Shown here piece after piece: positions 25,170 through 34,822 of a DNA stretch of 64,000 nt. Origin of the DNA: Bradyrhizobium macuxiense (lineage in GTDB: Bacteria > Pseudomonadota > Alphaproteobacteria > Rhizobiales > Xanthobacteraceae); the NCBI RefSeq assembly GCF_007993935.1, contig NZ_VITY01000001.1, forward strand, positions 310,001-374,000, written 5' to 3'. Position 1 is the stretch's first letter, and the number at the start of each line of letters is the position of its first letter. Both the position numbers and the translations under genes were made by a program. A model generated the notes under the pieces. It ran no database searches and had not been told where the DNA came from. It saw only the letters and a list, made by a program, of their open reading frames with translations.

Positions 25170-25952
25170 TCAATCGAGCTCCGGCGGCGCGAACCAGTTG
25201 GTCAGCGACAATCCGCCGTCGACCACGATCGATGCGCCGGTGACGTAGCCGGAGAGCTTGTGCGAGAGCACGGCGAGCGCCATTGGCGCAAGATCGTCCG
25301 CCTGCCCGAGCCGGCCGAGCGGAATGTGCTTTGCCAGCGCGGGATCGGCGACGAAGCCGCCGGCAGCGATCGCGCCGGGTACCAGCGCATTGACGCGGAT
25401 GCCATAGCGGCCCCAGCTCTTGGCAAGCTCCTTCACCAGCATCGCCATGCCGGCCTTCGCCGTCGAGTAATGCGGCAGGTTGCGCGGCGTGCCGGCATGC
25501 AGCGAGGTGAGCAGCAGGAAAGAGCCCGGCTTCTTCGCCGCGATCAGCTTGCGCGCCAGCTCGCGCGAAAGATGAAAGCCGGCGTCGAGATTGACCGCGT
25601 GCATCTGCCGCCAGGTCTCTTCGTCGACCGCCATCGCATGATCGGCCTCGCGGCGCGGCGGCGAGGCGCTGTGGACGAAATGGGTCACCTGCCCGACCGT
25701 GTCTTGCGCATGCGCCAGCAACGCGTCGCATGCCTTACGCTGCGCGAGATCGCCGACCCAGGGCACGGCAAGTTCGGGACGCGGGGCGGCCTTGATGGCG
25801 GCCAGGACCCGATCCTCATGCAGGTCTGCGAAGACGGTGCGCACACCTTCGCCGACCAGGGCCTGCGCGATGGCGCGGCCGATGCCGTTGCCAGCGCCGG
25901 TCACCACGGCCGCGTCGCGCGCGGGATCGAAGGGCGATGTGAAGAGGCTCAT
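25170..25952 (-). CDS. SDR-family oxidoreductase
   Basis: A 260-residue short-chain dehydrogenase. The cofactor loop is TGAGNGIG (residues about 18-25); an Asp after the second strand (FADLHED) indicates NAD preference. The catalytic Ser (LLTSLHAG), Tyr and Lys (HYSTAKAG) are present, followed by PGAI and the C-terminal GYVTGASIVVDGG. The substrate is unknown. It lies 32 bp downstream of an FMN reductase gene on the same strand and is probably in the same transcript. Confidence 0.92.
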   Translation of the reverse strand: MSLFTSPFDPARDAAVVTGAGNGIGRAIAQALVGEGVRTVFADLHEDRVLAAIKAAPRPELAVPWVGDLAQRKACDALLAHAQDTVGQVTHFVHSASPPRREADHAMAVDEETWRQMHAVNLDAGFHLSRELARKLIAAKKPGSFLLLTSLHAGTPRNLPHYSTAKAGMAMLVKELAKSWGRYGIRVNALVPGAIAAGGFVADPALAKHIPLGRLGQADDLAPMALAVLSHKLSGYVTGASIVVDGGLSLTNWFAPPELD

Positions 25953-25984
25953 GACTCCAAACTCCCGAGCTGGTGGACGCGTGC

Positions 25985-26575
25985 TCAGTACGGCGGCGCC
26001 TTGCGCGCCCGCTGGGCCTTGGCGGCCTCGATCCACCAGCTGAAGTCGTCGGCAAAGCGTGGAAAGGCGCGTTCGAGCGACTTGCCGCCCTCGCCGATCG
26101 GCTTGCCCTCGGCCGACAGCGTCTGCGCGATCGGCCCCGCGCTGATCGTGCTCGAGATCACCACCATGCCCATCTCCGACAGCGTGCCGTGCCAGGCGGT
26201 CGCGGCGCGCGCGCCGGCGAACCGTCCGGCCGAATAGCTCGCGATCGCCGCCGGACGCCAGAACCATTCCTCGAGGAAATGATCAGTCAGATTCTTCAGC
26301 CCGGGCTGGATGCCCCAATTGTATTCGCCGGTGACGAACAGGAAGCCGTCGGCGTCGCGGATCTTGCCGGCGAGCGTTTCCAGCACGGCCGGCGCCTGCC
26401 CCTTGGGATGCTCCTTGTACATCCGGTCGAGCATCGGCAGGCCGACCTCCTTGGCATCGATCAACTCGACATCGTTGCCGCGTCCACGAAGGCCGTCGAT
26501 GACGAAATGCGCCAGCCGGATGCCCATGCGATCCGAGCGATAGGAGCCGTAGAGAACGAGAATGCGGTGGGTCAT
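25985..26575 (-). CDS. NAD(P)H-dependent FMN reductase
   Basis: A 196-residue flavodoxin-fold reductase. The FMN phosphate loop is GSYRSDRMG (about 10-18), followed by VELIDAKEVGLPMLD, the conserved GEYNWGIQPGLKNLTDHF block that binds the isoalloxazine, and AAIASYSAGRFAGARA. It reduces FMN or quinones with NAD(P)H. Co-directional with the SDR gene downstream. Confidence 0.9.
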   Translation of the reverse strand: MTHRILVLYGSYRSDRMGIRLAHFVIDGLRGRGNDVELIDAKEVGLPMLDRMYKEHPKGQAPAVLETLAGKIRDADGFLFVTGEYNWGIQPGLKNLTDHFLEEWFWRPAAIASYSAGRFAGARAATAWHGTLSEMGMVVISSTISAGPIAQTLSAEGKPIGEGGKSLERAFPRFADDFSWWIEAAKAQRARKAPPY

Positions 26576-26752
26576 GGCGCGATCCTACCACGGCGCTGCG
26601 ACAGTCGTCCTGCGGCTGGCGTGCAGATGTTGACCGGCATTCCGGCCGGTTTTCACGAGCATTAAGCAATTGGTCGCAGGCGCCTCGCCGCGGCCCAAAA
26701 TCGCCAGATTTCTTTTCTGGATATGGATTTGCTTCGAGAAGGAGAACCCGAC

Positions 26753-27001
26753 ATGCGGATCGCACTGGTTTTCGCAGGCTCGCTCGCGGCCATCGCTGCC
26801 CTGGCCACGCCGGCGCTGGCGAAGAGCGCCGAGCGGCAGAAAGCCGAAGAGAAATCCACCGCCACCACACCGGCCGGCTGCCAGGCCTACCAGCAGGCCG
26901 CCGACGGCACCTGGAACCAGCTTCCCTGCGGCGAAGCGGGCTCGGGCGGTGCCACGCAACACCGCGCCGCGACCAAGGGCACGGACGACGACGAGCACTG
27001 A
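26753..27001 (+). CDS. Small exported two-Cys protein
   Basis: An 82-residue protein with a signal peptide (1-23, ALA) and a short hydrophilic mature chain. TPAGCQAYQQAADGTWNQLPCGE suggests one disulfide; the tail is acidic. It resembles many small two-Cys secreted proteins of Bradyrhizobium but I cannot name the family. AAGGAGAAC lies before the ATG; an in-frame ATG at 26723 has no such site. Confidence 0.7.
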   Translation: MRIALVFAGSLAAIAALATPALAKSAERQKAEEKSTATTPAGCQAYQQAADGTWNQLPCGEAGSGGATQHRAATKGTDDDEH

Positions 27002-27165
27002 CCGCCACGCCCTGCCGCCCCGCGCGGCCGGCGACGCGGCCCGTCGACTTTCGGACAATACGGACGGCCGGCCCCGCCGCGGCTCCGTATCATAAACCCT
27101 AGCTTAATGCGCTCCCGGTACGGTTGAGGCCTCTCCCTCTCCCGTCAAGAAATGGCGCGCATCCC

Positions 27166-29247
27166 ATGAAAATCGGTACTCTCCTGACGGCCGCGATCGT
27201 CTCATTGTCCGCGGTCGGCGGCGGCCTGGCGGCCTATGTCGCGGTCACCAAGTACCAAACCATGGACAAGGTCTCGACCGCGCAGAGCCGGCTCGAGATC
27301 GTCCGCGCCGTCGGCAACATCCCGCGCTACATGAACCCCGAGCGTGGCTACGCCACCAATCTGCTGCTTGGGGGAGCCACGATCGATCCGAAGCAGATCG
27401 CCGAGCTCGACCGCCAGCGTCAATTGACCGACGGCGCCCTCGCCAAAGTCAACCAGGTGCGCGCCACCCTGCCGGGCTCGCTCGACGACGGCGAGGTCGT
27501 CGCGCGCGAGATCGATGCACTGAAGGTGAAGTTTACCGGGCTGCGCGACGCCATTGCCGCTGCGATCGCCGGTCCGGCCGAGGCCCGCCGCGCCGCCGCC
27601 GGCAAGATCGTCGCCGACAATTCCGTGTTCAATGCCGGTGTCACCACGCTGCTCGACGAGCAGGTGCGCCGCCTCGCCGGCCTCGACGGCAATGCCTATC
27701 GCCAGGCCAGCTACGCCAACGTTGCCTGGATGCTGCGCGACACCGGCGGCCTCAATGCCAGCCTGCACAAGGCGCTGGTCGGCGCCAAGCGCGTCGCGAC
27801 CGAGCCGGAGAAAATGGAGCTCTATCGCTCGACCGGCCGCACCGAGCAGATCCTCTCGACGTTGCAGGAGCTGCGCAACAATCCGGCGACGCCCGCAAAC
27901 GTCATGACGGCGCTCGGCAAGATGCAGGCCGATTACGTCGAGCGCTTCGGCAAGGCGCTGAAGTTCGCCAAGGAAGGCGCCGTGACCGGAAAGTACGAGC
28001 AGGATCTCGACACCTACTATCCGGAATCGCAGATCGGCCTCGCCGCCATCATCACCGTGCGGGACGCGTTCTACGAGAATGCCGAGCAGGTGCTTGCCAG
28101 CGCCTATTCGGCGGCGCGCTTCAGCTTCGTGATCGCAATGATCGGGCTGCTCGCGGTCATCGCCGTCAGCGCCGGCCTCATCGTCATGGTCCGCCGCCGC
28201 ATCCTCAACCCGATCGCCGCCCTCACCGGCCGGATGTCGCGTCTCGCCGCGGGCGAGGTCGCCGAGGCGATCCCGGGCGCCGCGCGCAACGACGAGATCG
28301 GCGCGATGGCCGCCGCCGTGCAGGTGTTCAAGGACAACAGGATCGAGGCCGACCGCCTCGCGACCGAGAAGGAAGCCGAGAACGACGTCAAGATGCGGCG
28401 CGCCCGGGTGCTCGACGATCTGACCCGGGCCTTCGAAGCCAAGGTCACCGAACTGGTCGGCGGATTGTCGGCCGCGTCCTCTGTCATGGAGGACACCGCG
28501 CAATCAATGTCCGCCACGGCGGCCGCCACCAACCGCCAGGCCGCGGTCGTCGCGGCGGCGTCGGACCAGACCTCGACCAACGTGCAGACGGTCGCGAGCG
28601 CGACCGAGGAACTGACCTCCTCGATCTCGGAGATCGCCCGCCAGGTCGCGACCTCGACCGAGATCGCCGCGCGTGCGGTCGACCATGCCCGCCGCACCGG
28701 CGACACCGCGCGCTCGCTGGCCGAGGGCGCGCAGAAGATCGGCGACGTCGTCACGCTGATCCAGAGCATCGCGGCACAGACCAATCTGCTCGCGCTCAAC
28801 GCCACCATCGAGGCGGCCCGCGCCGGCGAGGCCGGCCGTGGCTTTGCCGTGGTCGCCTCGGAGGTGAAGTCGCTGGCCGGTCAGACCGCCAAGGCCACCA
28901 CGGAGATTTCCGAGCAGATCACCGCGATCCAGACTGCGAGCGACGAGACCGTGACCGCCATTCGCAGCGTCGTCGACGTCATCACCGAGATCGACCAGAT
29001 CGGCACCGCGATTGCCGCCGCGATCGAGGAACAGGGCTCGGCGACCAAGGAGATCTCGCGCAGCGTGCAGGAAGCCGCCCGCGGCACCCAGGAGGTCAAT
29101 TCCAACATCTCCGGCGTGCAGCGCGCCGCCGACGACACCGGCGCCGCCGCGAACCAGGTTCTGGGCGCGGCCGAACAGCTCTCGACACAGTCCAAGGACC
29201 TCGCCGGCCAGGTCAACCGCTTCCTCTCCGACGTGCGGGCGGCGTAA
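27166..29247 (+). CDS. Methyl-accepting chemotaxis protein
   Basis: A 693-residue chemoreceptor. Membrane segment 1 is about 5-27, a long periplasmic helical sensor domain covers 28-320, membrane segment 2 about 322-345, and a HAMP domain starts at [19 protein letters not shown]. The signalling domain has its conserved hairpin tip around [37 protein letters not shown]. The sensor domain fits the four-helix type but I cannot give its ligand. No chemotaxis genes adjoin it, as is common for receptors in this group. ATG 27166 was preferred over 27124 because it begins the first membrane segment. Confidence 0.93.
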   Translation: MKIGTLLTAAIVSLSAVGGGLAAYVAVTKYQTMDKVSTAQSRLEIVRAVGNIPRYMNPERGYATNLLLGGATIDPKQIAELDRQRQLTDGALAKVNQVRATLPGSLDDGEVVAREIDALKVKFTGLRDAIAAAIAGPAEARRAAAGKIVADNSVFNAGVTTLLDEQVRRLAGLDGNAYRQASYANVAWMLRDTGGLNASLHKALVGAKRVATEPEKMELYRSTGRTEQILSTLQELRNNPATPANVMTALGKMQADYVERFGKALKFAKEGAVTGKYEQDLDTYYPESQIGLAAIITVRDAFYENAEQVLASAYSAARFSFVIAMIGLLAVIAVSAGLIVMVRRRILNPIAALTGRMSRLAAGEVAEAIPGAARNDEIGAMAAAVQVFKDNRIEADRLATEKEAENDVKMRRARVLDDLTRAFEAKVTELVGGLSAASSVMEDTAQSMSATAAATNRQAAVVAAASDQTSTNVQTVASATEELTSSISEIARQVATSTEIAARAVDHARRTGDTARSLAEGAQKIGDVVTLIQSIAAQTNLLALNATIEAARAGEAGRGFAVVASEVKSLAGQTAKATTEISEQITAIQTASDETVTAIRSVVDVITEIDQIGTAIAAAIEEQGSATKEISRSVQEAARGTQEVNSNISGVQRAADDTGAAANQVLGAAEQLSTQSKDLAGQVNRFLSDVRAA

Positions 29248-29283
29248 CGGCAGCCACGATCGCCGAGCGGCAAAGACTCTATC

Positions 29284-29374
29284 CGCGTCATTGCGAGCGC
29301 AAGCGAAGCAATCCATCGTTCCACAAGTGGAGAGATGGATTTGCTTCGTCGCTATCGCTCCTCGCAATGACGCG
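29284..29374. repeat. Palindromic repeat, CGTCATTGCGAG type
   Basis: CGCGTCATTGCGAGCGC, AAGCGAAGCAATCCATC on the left and GATGGATTTGCTTCGTCGC, GCTCCTCGCAATGACGCG on the right. It sits between convergent 3' ends of the chemoreceptor and acyl-CoA dehydrogenase genes and may double as a terminator hairpin. Confidence 0.8.
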
Positions 29375-29399
29375 GATCGCGTAGGGGCTCCGCAGCTCC

Positions 29400-30563
29400 C
29401 TAGCCTCCCCGCAGGCCGAGCACGCGGCGGGCGATCGCCTGGCGATGCACCTCGCTCGGGCCCTCATAGACCCTCATCAGGCGGGCCTTCTGCCAGAGCG
29501 CGTTGAGCGGCAACTCCAGCGTCACGCCGAGCGCGCCGAGCGTCTGCATGGCGTGGTCGCAGGCGTCATAGGCCATCTCGGTCGCGAACACCTTGATCAT
29601 CGAGGCCTCGTGGCGGATGTCCTCGCCGCGGTCAGTCTTGTCGGCGGCCTCGCGCACCATCAGCCGGCACGCATGCATGCGCGTGGAGATATCGGCGATC
29701 CACCACTGGATCGCCTGGCGCTCGGCGAGCCTGACGCCGAACGTCTCGCGCTGCTTGGCGTGCTCGCACATCATGTCGAGCGCGCGCTTGGTGATGCCGA
29801 CGCAGGTCGATCCCATCTCGAGCCGCCGCGTGCGCAGGCGCAGCTGCATCGGCGCGTAGCCCTTGCCGACCTCGCCCAGCACCGAGTCCTTCGGGATGCG
29901 GCAGTCCTCGAACACGATCTCATAGGTCGAGCCGCCGCCGACCATCGGGATCTCGCGCTCGATGATGAAGCCCGCCGTGCCCTTTTCGACGATGAAGGAG
30001 GTGATGCCACCCTGGCGCTGGTCGTTGCCGACCCGCGCCATCACGATGATGAAGTCGGCGGCGCGCGCATTGCTGATCCAGATCTTGCGGCCGTTCAGCA
30101 ACCACTGCTCGCCCTCGAGCACCGCGCGCGTCTTCATGCCGGCGGGATCGCCGCCGGCGCCGGGCTCGGAGATCGCGATCGCCGACGCCATCCGGCCCTC
30201 GATATAGGGCTGCAGATATTTCTTCTTCTGCGCGTCGGTGCCGACCGCCTGCAGCATGCGCAGGTTCGGCGAGTCCGGCGGCAGCACGAACGGCACGCAG
30301 CTGCGGCCAAGCTCTTCATGCACCGCCGCCATCGTGCGCGTCGGCAAATCGTGGCCGCCGAGATCCTCGGGCGCGTCGAGGCCCCAGAGGCCGAGCTCCT
30401 TGGAGACGTCGCGCAGCCGCTTGCGATGCTCCGCCGTGAGCTCGGGATGATCGCTGCCCGGCAGTCTCGATTTCAGATATTGCGGCTCGAGCGGGATCAG
30501 TTCGCGATCGACGAAACGCGCGACGGTCTCACGGATCATGGCTGTCTGTTCATCATCGCTCAT
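29400..30563 (-). CDS. Acyl-CoA dehydrogenase
   Basis: A 387-residue flavoprotein that oxidises an acyl-CoA to its 2-enoyl-CoA and passes electrons to ETF. Typical blocks are LGLWGLDAPEDLGG, IAISEPGAGGDPAGMKTRA (FAD binding), NGRKIWISNARAADF, the helical domain with CEHAKQRETFG, and RLMRVYEGPSEVHRQAIAR at the end, with the catalytic Glu position in VYEGPSE. ATG 30563 has GAGGAA upstream. No beta-oxidation partner is adjacent, so chain length is unknown. Confidence 0.93.
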   Translation of the reverse strand: MSDDEQTAMIRETVARFVDRELIPLEPQYLKSRLPGSDHPELTAEHRKRLRDVSKELGLWGLDAPEDLGGHDLPTRTMAAVHEELGRSCVPFVLPPDSPNLRMLQAVGTDAQKKKYLQPYIEGRMASAIAISEPGAGGDPAGMKTRAVLEGEQWLLNGRKIWISNARAADFIIVMARVGNDQRQGGITSFIVEKGTAGFIIEREIPMVGGGSTYEIVFEDCRIPKDSVLGEVGKGYAPMQLRLRTRRLEMGSTCVGITKRALDMMCEHAKQRETFGVRLAERQAIQWWIADISTRMHACRLMVREAADKTDRGEDIRHEASMIKVFATEMAYDACDHAMQTLGALGVTLELPLNALWQKARLMRVYEGPSEVHRQAIARRVLGLRGG

Positions 30564-30877
30564 CTGGGATTCCTCGCCTGTGCTGTTTCGCTTCACAAAA
30601 CCAGTAGCGCATTTTTTATCGGCAGGAATAGCGGAAACGCGCGCTTACGCTCACTGTCGCGCGATGGTTTCATGGTGCGGAATTCAATATCCCGCAGCGC
30701 GGTCAGCGTACTCAAATGCGCGAGATGTGGCGGCGCGTCAGGCAATCGATCGCGCCGCGAGATTGTTGACGGCGAGGAAGCGATCGACAATCAGCACGCC
30801 GATCGCCGTCACTTGCTCGCGAAACGGCGTGCAGTCGCCGCTGCAAATGCAGGTGTGCGCGATCCTGACGCCCTACC
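30564..30877. other. Intergenic region with short open stretch
   Basis: No gene called. On the minus strand, 30738-30872 is open for 45 codons and reads as plausible protein (CICSGDC followed by VTAIGVLIVDRFLAVNNLA), but it has no start codon of its own and follows a stop. It could be the 3' remnant of a lost gene. The rest shows nothing I recognise. Confidence 0.4.
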
Positions 30878-31555
30878 CTAGTCGGCAAAGCCGACGTAAC
30901 GAACGAAGTCGCCGTTGGCCTCGCGGTCCGACCGCACCGCATTGGCGGCAAAGCTGTCGTCGGGGTAGCCCATCGCTACGCAGGTCATGATCACCTGGTC
31001 TTCCGGGATGTTGGCGACCTCGCGCACGATGTCCGAGCGCATGATGCCCTGGCCGTTGATCACGCTGCCAAGGCCGCGATCCCAGGCGGCCAGCACGATG
31101 CCGTAGCAGAGCGCGCCGAGATCGAAATGGCAGACCGCGCCGGGATCGAGGATCCGGTCGTAGGCCAGCACCAGCGAGACCGGGGCGTCGAACTGGCGGA
31201 AGCCGCGCAGCACCCAATCCTGCCGCATCGGCTTGTCGTCGCGGGCAATCCCCATGGCACCGAACAGCTTCTTGGCGATGTCGACCTGACGGCCGCGGTG
31301 CACGCCCTGGTACTCGCCATGGCTGACGATGTCGCGCTTGGCCTTGGCGCCGGCGACCATCTCCTCCATGTTGCGGCGGCGCACTTCCTCCAGCGGCTCC
31401 CCGGTCAGGACGTGGACATGCCAGGGCTGGGTGTTCATCGAGGACGGCGCCCGCTTGGCCACCTCGATGATCTCCTCGACGGTCGCCCGGGACACCGGCT
31501 GCTTCTTGAACCCGCGCACGCTTTTGCGTGTCTGTACCAGCGTCTCGAATTCCAT
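30878..31555 (-). CDS. Nitroreductase-family protein
   Basis: A 225-residue FMN nitroreductase-fold enzyme. TRKSVRGFKKQPVSRATVEEIIEVAKRAPSS contains the first FMN-binding arginines, then NTQPWHVHVLTG, and GALCYGIVLAAWDRGLGSVINGQG for the flavin/dimer region; the closing IMTCVAMGYPDD is diagnostic. It should reduce nitro groups, quinones or enones with NAD(P)H. ATG 31553-31555 has GGGGGAAA upstream; the preceding 12 codons in frame are not needed. Confidence 0.9.
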   Translation of the reverse strand: MEFETLVQTRKSVRGFKKQPVSRATVEEIIEVAKRAPSSMNTQPWHVHVLTGEPLEEVRRRNMEEMVAGAKAKRDIVSHGEYQGVHRGRQVDIAKKLFGAMGIARDDKPMRQDWVLRGFRQFDAPVSLVLAYDRILDPGAVCHFDLGALCYGIVLAAWDRGLGSVINGQGIMRSDIVREVANIPEDQVIMTCVAMGYPDDSFAANAVRSDREANGDFVRYVGFAD

Positions 31556-31706
31556 TTGCGCGTTTCCCCCATTTTGTTCCGCGCCGCACACGGAATTTTC
31601 CCGCGGCTATCCGGGTATTTTATAGACAAAATCGGCTGTGGGAACTTGATCGGGCCAAGAATTCGATATCCAATCCGGCCACTGGTTTGGTTTAGGGAGA
31701 ACCCAG

Positions 31707-31955
31707 ATGAAGCGGATTTTCTTGGCGGCCGTGATCGCGACCTTTGCCGCCGGTTCGGCATTTGCACAGGACGCCTCCTGCGAGACGAAGGCGGTCGGCA
31801 AGGACGGCAAGCCGCTGGCCGGCGCGGCCAAGACCTCGTTCATGAAGAAGTGCACGATGGACGCCTGCGAAACCAAGGCGGTCGGATCCGACGGCAAGAA
31901 GCTCGCCGGCGCGGCCAAGACCTCGTTCATGAAGAAGTGCCAGAGCGGCGCCTGA
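31707..31955 (+). CDS. PsiF-repeat exported protein
   Basis: An 82-residue protein with signal peptide 1-20 (AFA) and two tandem PsiF repeats, CETKAVGKDGKPLAGAAKTS and CETKAVGSDGKKLAGAAKTS, each ending FMKKC. PsiF in E. coli is phosphate-starvation-inducible and of unknown role. Both repeats carry two cysteines, so two disulfides are likely. At DNA level the second half of each repeat is identical for about 35 bases, showing a recent internal duplication. No phosphate box is evident upstream. Confidence 0.88.
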   Translation: MKRIFLAAVIATFAAGSAFAQDASCETKAVGKDGKPLAGAAKTSFMKKCTMDACETKAVGSDGKKLAGAAKTSFMKKCQSGA

Positions 31956-32003
31956 GCTCCCTCGCCGGCGCTTATCCAGCCCCCTCTATCGGGACAGACC
32001 ATC

Positions 32004-32068
32004 GGGTCGCGCAGAGCGCGGCCCGTTGATTATTGACGGGTCGCGCAGGGCGCGGCCCGAACGGTTAT
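32004..32068 (+). repeat. Two-copy tandem repeat
   Basis: GGGTCGCGCAGAGCGCGGC with CCGTTGATTATTGACG is followed directly by GGGTCGCGCAGGGCGCGGC with CCGAACGGTTATTGATG. Unit length is about 33 bp. Each unit has a GCGC-rich core able to form a hairpin. It lies downstream of the PsiF-type gene. Confidence 0.6.
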
Positions 32069-32111
32069 TGATGGGTGGATCGCCCCTTGATCAGGGCCGC
32101 GCCTAGGGCGC

Positions 32112-32357
32112 TCAGAACGAGACGCCGACCCGGACGCCCTTGCTCCAGACCCGCCGGCAGCGCTTCCTGGTATTGCCGTGAAACATTTCGAAGCGCTCGG
32201 GCAGCTGGACCGGTTTTGAAAATTCCAGGCAGGCCCCGCCGGCGGAATAGTCGACCAGCCGGCACTCGATCAGCGGCGCTTTCGGTTCGAGCTGAAGCTT
32301 GACCACGCTGGACACGCATCCTGACGGACGAACACGCGCAAATCGTCGGGGATGCAT
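32112..32357 (-). CDS. PilZ-domain protein
   Basis: An 81-residue single PilZ domain. The c-di-GMP signature is split as usual: an Arg pair near the start (HPRRFARVRPSG) and DYSAGGACLEF (D-x-S-x-x-G). The remaining strands (LPERFEMFHG, RRVWSKGVRVGVSF) complete the barrel. The N-terminal motif is RRFARVR and not the strict RxxxR, so nucleotide binding is likely but not certain. It is a single gene; another PilZ protein is at 34472. Confidence 0.82.
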   Translation of the reverse strand: MHPRRFARVRPSGCVSSVVKLQLEPKAPLIECRLVDYSAGGACLEFSKPVQLPERFEMFHGNTRKRCRRVWSKGVRVGVSF

Positions 32358-32428
32358 TAACGCCGCCTCTGGTGGAATCGTACCAAGAGATTCACCGCCG
32401 CCCGTTAAGATTCCGTTCAGACCGACTG

Positions 32429-33439
32429 TTACGAATCATGTCTGGCATCTGACGGACCGGCGCGCATGACGCCAGGCCGGCGCGAGGCCGCCAGCGTCTC
32501 CGACGGCGCTTCCCCGAAGTGCGACCGGTAGCTCCGCGAGAAATCGCTGAGGTGCCAGAACCCGTAGGCCAGCGCACAGGCCTTGACGCTGGGCGCCCCG
32601 GCGAGCAGTTGCTTGCGCACCAGCCAGAGCCGGCGCAGCCGCAAATAGCGATGCAGGCTCATGCCGCGGTAGCGCTGGATCGCGTCGTGCAGCGTGCGCA
32701 CGGACACGCCGATCTGCCTCGCGAGCTCGCCGCTGTAGATCGGATGAGCGACGTCGCCGGCGAGGATGGCGCGCGCGTCGTTGAAGACCTTGAACTGGCG
32801 CGTCGTGTTGGCCCGCGTCGCCCACTTGGCCGGCACGATCTCGGCGAACGCGTTGTCGATCGCCGCGAGCAGCGTCTCCTTGATCGATGCCCCCGTGGCG
32901 AACTCGGCAATCGTCACCTGGTCCGACGTCACGAGCAACACCTGCCTCACAACTTCGCGCAACCGATCCTGCGCGCGTTGAGAGATCTCGTGAATGCTGA
33001 AATGCAGACCGGAGTTCGGCCAACCGCGGTCGACAATCTCGGGCGTGAAGATCACCGAGGCATATTGGCGGGGTGTCTGTTCCACGGAGCTGTAGAACGC
33101 ACCACCGCCGCCAAGCACGATCGCCGCGCGATCACGCTCGACGCCGTTGAACCGCATCGGCACGCCGTCGTCCATCGTGAAGCCGACCGCGGTGCTATGC
33201 GGCGCGAGCTGCGCGTCGACGATCCTCGGAAAGGACTGCGTGTAATTGAGCTCGCATCCCGGCAAGCTCAGGATGATCTGCTCGGCCGAAATCTTCCGCG
33301 CAAGCGGCGTGAAATCAACATCCAGATTTCGGATCGAACTCCGGAATGCATCAACATCGTCAAAACGAAAGACTCTCGGCACCAGCAATGGCGCCGTCAA
33401 ATGACCGCTCCTATGAATTGCTCTTGAAATTTCTTGCAC
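32429..33439 (-). CDS. AraC-family transcription regulator
   Basis: A 336-residue regulator with an AraC-binding-like N-terminal domain (about 30-200) and a C-terminal pair of helix-turn-helix motifs: SGELARQIGVSVRTLHDAIQRYRG and then the conserved YLRLRRLWLVRKQLLAG, ACALAYGFWHLSDFSRSYRSHFGEAPSETL. The N-terminal part fits the AraC/XylS type that binds an amino-acid-like inducer, such as those near oxygenase genes. The start is GTG 33439 with no good ribosome-binding site, and is uncertain. Targets unknown. Confidence 0.85.
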   Translation of the reverse strand: MQEISRAIHRSGHLTAPLLVPRVFRFDDVDAFRSSIRNLDVDFTPLARKISAEQIILSLPGCELNYTQSFPRIVDAQLAPHSTAVGFTMDDGVPMRFNGVERDRAAIVLGGGGAFYSSVEQTPRQYASVIFTPEIVDRGWPNSGLHFSIHEISQRAQDRLREVVRQVLLVTSDQVTIAEFATGASIKETLLAAIDNAFAEIVPAKWATRANTTRQFKVFNDARAILAGDVAHPIYSGELARQIGVSVRTLHDAIQRYRGMSLHRYLRLRRLWLVRKQLLAGAPSVKACALAYGFWHLSDFSRSYRSHFGEAPSETLAASRRPGVMRAGPSDARHDS

Positions 33440-33710
33440 GGCGTCGCGCCGGGCGCGCCCGCCTCATCAATAATATCCATGCATCAAATGCGAATCGTCT
33501 GACGAATTCAATCAGGAAAAATGCGGGCCGTTCGTCGAACCGGACAATCGGGCAAATGATCCCTGCTGCCGAATTTCGATAGTGTTTGCCGGGATATCCA
33601 CCGTTGGGACCGGCGATCCCATCAAACTCTATACCCCTATTAAAGATTCGGGGAGCAGATTGGCATTGGGAACGATGATGTTCCTCGTCGCGGAACATTT
33701 TAGGACCGCA

Positions 33711-34475
33711 ATGACAGTCATTGCCTCGCCCGATCTCATTGCCAAGCTCGATCACGTCTTGAAAGCCGGCTCCCCCGACCTCCGCACGCGCATGCTGCAG
33801 GAGGTGGCTGGGCTGTTTCTCGAGGACGCGCATCGCCTCAGCGAGCACCACGTCGAGGTGTTCGACGACATCCTGATCCGCCTGAGCGAGAGCGTCGAGT
33901 TGCGGACCCTGACCACGCTCAGCCGCTCGCTCGCCGATTTGCACCTGGTGCCGCGCGAACTCGCTCGTCGCCTGGCCAACCATGACGACGCCGACGTCGC
34001 CGCTCCGATGCTGCGGGCCTGCGAATGCATCCCGGAGACCGATCTGATCGACATTGCCTGGATGCGCGCCGAGGGACACCTCAGCGCGATCGCAGGACGT
34101 AAGGCCGTCAGCCAGGAGCTCACGGATATTCTGCTGATGCGCGGCGACAGCAGCGTGCTTCGCGTGCTCGCGGGCAACCCCGGCGCTGATATGACCAGCG
34201 CAGGCCTTGCCATGATGGTCGATGCCGCCGAACGCGACGAGGTCATCGCCGGCGCACTGGTGTCGCGCAAGGACCTGTCTCACCGCGTGCTTGCCGACCT
34301 CGTGATGCGATCCGCGCCGCGCCAGCAGGCCCGGCTGCTCAAGATCGCAGGTCCCGACATCCAGGACGTGATCCGCGCCGCCAGCGCCGCCCGCGCCTCC
34401 GCAAACCCGCCAGCCACGATCGATCATGCGGAGGCGCGGGCCACGGTGGCTGCGAAGCCATTTCAAGCAGTATGA
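33711..34475 (+). CDS. DUF2336 family protein
   Basis: A 254-residue all-helical protein of the DUF2336 family, made of HEAT-like repeats (DLIAKLDHVLKAGSPDLRTRMLQEVAGLFLEDAHRL, DDILIRLSESVELRTLTTLSRSLADL, and later repeats to about 230). Its role in alphaproteobacteria is unknown. ATG 33711 fits the family start and has AGGA upstream; in-frame starts at 33582 and 33675 are less likely. It overlaps the next gene by four bases (ATGA), so the pair is translationally coupled. Confidence 0.85.
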   Translation: MTVIASPDLIAKLDHVLKAGSPDLRTRMLQEVAGLFLEDAHRLSEHHVEVFDDILIRLSESVELRTLTTLSRSLADLHLVPRELARRLANHDDADVAAPMLRACECIPETDLIDIAWMRAEGHLSAIAGRKAVSQELTDILLMRGDSSVLRVLAGNPGADMTSAGLAMMVDAAERDEVIAGALVSRKDLSHRVLADLVMRSAPRQQARLLKIAGPDIQDVIRAASAARASANPPATIDHAEARATVAAKPFQAV

Positions 34476-34786
34476 GCAGCGTCATGACGTATGGTGACCG
34501 CAGGGCGGAGCGCGTCAAGCTCGAGACGCGCCATCCCGTCAATCTGATGGGCGTCGACGGCACGTGGCGACGAGGCTGCATCCTGCTCGACATCTCGCAG
34601 AGCGGCGCCCGGCTTGAGGTCGACGGAACGCTCGATGTGCTGAAGGCCCAGGAGTTCTTCCTGGTGCTGTCGTCACGGGGACTGGCGTTCCGGCGCTGCG
34701 AGCTGGTTCGCGTCGACGGTAGCGAGATCGGTGTGCGATTCATCGAAGAACGAAAGCGAAAGGGACGCCCCGTCATTCCGCGATGA
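34472..34786 (+). CDS. PilZ-domain protein coupled to DUF2336
   Basis: A 104-residue PilZ domain: RRAERVKLETRHPVNL holds the Arg pair and LLDISQSGARLEV is the D-x-S-x-x-G motif. It is therefore a candidate c-di-GMP receptor. Its ATG overlaps the stop of the DUF2336 gene, suggesting both act together, perhaps in motility or surface control; that is inference. A 64-codon gene follows 36 bp later. Confidence 0.88.
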   Translation: MSSVMTYGDRRAERVKLETRHPVNLMGVDGTWRRGCILLDISQSGARLEVDGTLDVLKAQEFFLVLSSRGLAFRRCELVRVDGSEIGVRFIEERKRKGRPVIPR

Positions 34787-34822
34787 GGATGGCGGCAAAC
34801 CGGCCCGAGGGAAGTTGACCAC

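Noticed and set aside
28104..28808. Minus-strand frames opposite the chemoreceptor
   Set aside because: Ser/Ala-rich mirror frames of the helical signalling domain.
30738..30872. 45-codon minus-strand open stretch that reads like protein
   Set aside because: No start codon and preceded by a stop; at most a remnant. Too short to support without a database match.
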